In this document: positions 6,659-8,033 of the stretch, one piece after another
Numbering within the stretch: the first letter of the stretch is position 1
Layout of the letters: every line of letters begins with the position of its first letter
Origin: Candidatus Bathyarchaeota archaeon
GTDB taxonomy: Archaea > Asgardarchaeota > Lokiarchaeia > Sigyniarchaeales > Sigyniarchaeaceae
Reading direction: 5' to 3'
DNA length: 8,033 nt
Assembly: GCA_014729935.1 (NCBI GenBank)
Contig: WJJB01000437.1
Location: 1-8,033, forward strand
Notes under the pieces: model-generated
The model's input: the letters and a program-made list of their open reading frames with translations, nothing else
Databases searched by the model: none
What the model was told of the DNA's origin: nothing
Position numbers and translations under genes: made by a program

Positions 6659-6673
6659 TTAGTTAGCGCGTGG
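6646..6673 (+). repeat. Right-end hairpin of the IS element
   Basis: CCACGC (6646-6651) pairs with GCGTGG (6668-6673) around a 16-base loop that includes the tnpB stop and a tandem TTAG repeat. The loop looks longer than usual, which may reflect decay. In active elements this structure ends the transposon and anchors the guide RNA scaffold. Confidence 0.5.
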
Positions 6674-6679
6674 TAGTTC

Positions 6680-6698
6680 AAAGGTTAAACCTTTTTTT
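6680..6698 (+). terminator. Inverted repeat plus T-tract (terminator or operator)
   Basis: AAAGGTT-A-AACCTTT (6680-6694) is a perfect seven-base inverted repeat around one A; as RNA it can form an AAAGG/CCTTT stem with a five-base loop. It runs into seven T (6692-6698). It could end transcripts coming from the IS element, or be an operator beside the TATA-like box of the next gene. It is also where the sequence flanking the transposon begins. Confidence 0.4.
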
Positions 6699-6707
6699 AT
6701 TCAATGG

Positions 6708-6715
6708 TATAATAT
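6708..6715 (+). promoter_or_regulatory. TATA-like box for the gelsolin-like gene
   Basis: TATAATAT lies 48 bases before the ATG at 6764 and would give a transcript start near 6737 and a leader of about 27 bases. It lies outside the IS element, so the insertion left this core promoter in place. Confidence 0.45.
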
Positions 6716-6763
6716 CATACAGGATATTACTTCGAGCACAACGAGTTGCAGGCGAATAGCATC

Positions 6764-8033
6764 ATGGAACCGAGCATGTACCTTTACAACAGGGAAAAGG
6801 AAGCATTCATCAAGATTGATAGGGTGAACAGCAAGGATGTCGCGTTCATCGTGATCCCGGAGGAAAAGAAGGTTATCATTTGGCACGGCAAGGAGTCCAG
6901 CCGGATCACGCAATACAAGGCAGGCATGAAAGTTACGAGCCTGATTAGCGAAAAACAATTATATGGTTTCAAGCACGAAGTGCTCAAGGAGGGAGAGGAG
7001 CCAGAGGACCTGCGAGATTTTCTCGAACGGAATTTTGGCAAGAGAGACCTCACGCAGGAAGAGATTGCTCAAAAGGATCGAAAGCTCGTTCAATCAAAGG
7101 TGGAACGAATATCAAAAAAATATAAGGAGCACGAGGAACCCATCACGTCACCACGGCCTGCCATAGATGGGCCCAAGGAACCTGAGGAGAGGCAAAGGGG
7201 GAATGAGGGTGAGGATACTCCCATCCCGGTTCAAGCTCCAGTGGAAGCTGGAGAAAGCTTAAGCGACGATAAGCCCAAGCCAGCAGAAGCCAGCATTGAT
7301 GATGAAATCAAGAAAATGGCCACGCGGATCGGATCGGATTCAAGTGAATCAAGGGCGACAGCCTTCGAAAAGAAAAATCTCACGAGTGATGAACGGGAAG
7401 TCATGGATGAAGTAAAGCGGGAGCAGCTTAAAACCGACAACTTGCTCAATGTCGAGCAAGTCAAGATCCTCGATCAGGAAAAGCAGGAAAAGTTGAAGCA
7501 ATTGGAGTCGGAACGCATCAAGAAGCTGGAGGAGGAAAAGGGAAAAGTGGCACGGATGGAAGAGGATCGAGTCACGAAGGAAAGGGAATTCCTCGAAAAC
7601 AAGCTTCGAAAGGAAAAAGAAGCCATGATGCAAGAGAGGAAAGCACTCCAGGAAAAGCTCAAGGAAGAGGAGAAAAAACGGCAACTGCAACTGGAACGCG
7701 AACGGGAAGAACGTGAGGCTCGAAAGCAGGAGAAGATGGACTTCGAGATGCGCAAGATCGACCTGCGAATGAAAATACGTGGTGAAGGCGTGGATTACAT
7801 CCCATCACCTGCAGAAAACGAGCAAATCCTATACAGGATCGAAGATGGGAAGGCAGTCAGGTGCGATACCAAGGTGATCACCTCGGGAATGGCATACTTG
7901 CTTGACATGGATGACAGGGTAATCACTTGGTATGGAAGGGATGCATCTCTCGAAGACCAGTTCTTCACTTCCGAAATAGCCAAGCTACTTGAAGGTAAAC
8001 GAGATAGTAGCGTGGATGTGGTAAACATCGAAA
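6764..8033 (+). CDS. Gelsolin-like protein with central coiled coil (3' end beyond window)
   Basis: Gelsolin-family proteins bind, cap or sever actin filaments, often under calcium control. This frame is open for 423 codons and runs off the window. Residues 5-90 form a gelsolin-like domain: a lead strand LYNREKEAFIKI, the core AFIVIPEEKKVIIWHGKESS (27-46), a long helix (47-62), and a closing HEVLKEGEEPEDLRDFL. Residues 92-205 are a charged, Pro- and Glu-rich linker, probably disordered. Residues 207-338 are almost all E, K, R, Q and L, a long charged coiled coil. A second gelsolin-like domain starts at 352 (ILYRIEDGKAV), with the core GMAYLLDMDDRVITWYGRDA (375-394), and is cut at DVVNIE. No signal peptide or membrane helix is seen, so it is cytosolic. 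The ATG lacks a clear Shine-Dalgarno sequence; an in-frame TTG at 6746 is the only near alternative. The domain call is by eye but occurs twice in one protein, which strengthens it. Some gelsolin-like proteins of Asgard archaea are known to act on actin. Confidence 0.85.
   Translation, partial: MEPSMYLYNREKEAFIKIDRVNSKDVAFIVIPEEKKVIIWHGKESSRITQYKAGMKVTSLISEKQLYGFKHEVLKEGEEPEDLRDFLERNFGKRDLTQEEIAQKDRKLVQSKVERISKKYKEHEEPITSPRPAIDGPKEPEERQRGNEGEDTPIPVQAPVEAGESLSDDKPKPAEASIDDEIKKMATRIGSDSSESRATAFEKKNLTSDEREVMDEVKREQLKTDNLLNVEQVKILDQEKQEKLKQLESERIKKLEEEKGKVARMEEDRVTKEREFLENKLRKEKEAMMQERKALQEKLKEEEKKRQLQLEREREEREARKQEKMDFEMRKIDLRMKIRGEGVDYIPSPAENEQILYRIEDGKAVRCDTKVITSGMAYLLDMDDRVITWYGRDASLEDQFFTSEIAKLLEGKRDSSVDVVNIE

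Larger units (their letters stand above)
5647..6681 (+). mobile_element. Decayed IS200/IS605-type element (tnpB only)
   Basis: A tnpB relic flanked by GC-rich hairpins at 5652-5675, 5708-5726 and 6646-6673. IS200/IS605 elements end in subterminal hairpins rather than long inverted repeats, and make no target duplication. No Y1 transposase gene (tnpA) is present, so it could move only with help from another element. TTCAA at 6677-6681 resembles the right-end cleavage sequence of some members. The coding part is visibly richer in GC-ending codons than its neighbours, which fits arrival from elsewhere. The exact ends are my estimate: the left end lies somewhere in 5644-5652. A guide RNA would normally cover the right end and the 3' part of tnpB, but I see nothing to show that it is made. 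Confidence 0.75.

Noticed and set aside
7349..7690. Minus-strand frames rich in Leu, Phe and Ser opposite the coiled coil
   Set aside because: They are complements of the repetitive Glu/Lys codons of the coiled coil. The apparent hydrophobic segments come from that composition.

Overview
The window reads as a piece of an archaeal chromosome, most likely from an Asgard archaeon. Two things support this. One gene is a geranylgeranyl-reductase-family flavoprotein, the type that saturates archaeal isoprenoid lipids. The last gene is a gelsolin-like protein, a family of actin regulators known in prokaryotes mainly from Asgard archaea. TATA-like AT-rich boxes 25-60 bases upstream of several starts and short T-tracts after genes also fit archaeal transcription. 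The Asgard assignment is an inference from gene content; the subgroup cannot be told from this sequence.

Layout. (1) 33-1945: a surface-anchored purple-acid-phosphatase-like metallophosphoesterase overlaps, stop on start (TGATG), a six-helix membrane protein of unknown function. (2) 1946-2107: a control region with a T-tract, a perfect 14-bp palindrome, a TATA-like box and a strong Shine-Dalgarno sequence. It serves a 167-residue soluble protein with four cysteines that resembles a V4R small-molecule-binding domain. (3) 2645-3904, minus strand: an acyl-CoA dehydrogenase whose catalytic base sits in the isovaleryl/long-chain position. (4) 3905-4048: a divergent promoter region with an inverted repeat. 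(5) 4049-5646: the geranylgeranyl-reductase-like enzyme, overlapping by four bases (GTGA) a 93-residue protein with two membrane helices. (6) About 5647-6681: a decayed IS200/IS605-type element without tnpA, holding a tnpB pseudogene with an internal deletion, a one-base frameshift and two substituted RuvC catalytic residues, bounded by GC-rich hairpins. (7) 6764 to the window edge: a gelsolin-like protein with one gelsolin-like domain, an acidic Pro-rich linker, a long charged coiled coil and a second gelsolin-like domain cut by the window end.

How the genes fit together. The acyl-CoA dehydrogenase and the reductase share a divergent promoter region, and both are flavoenzymes of lipid or acyl metabolism; common control is plausible but unproven. 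The reductase and the small membrane protein are probably translationally coupled and may act together at the membrane. The gelsolin-like protein is the most notable gene: it joins two putative actin-binding modules by a coiled coil, and a dead transposon sits directly upstream of its promoter. No tRNA, rRNA or CRISPR array was seen.
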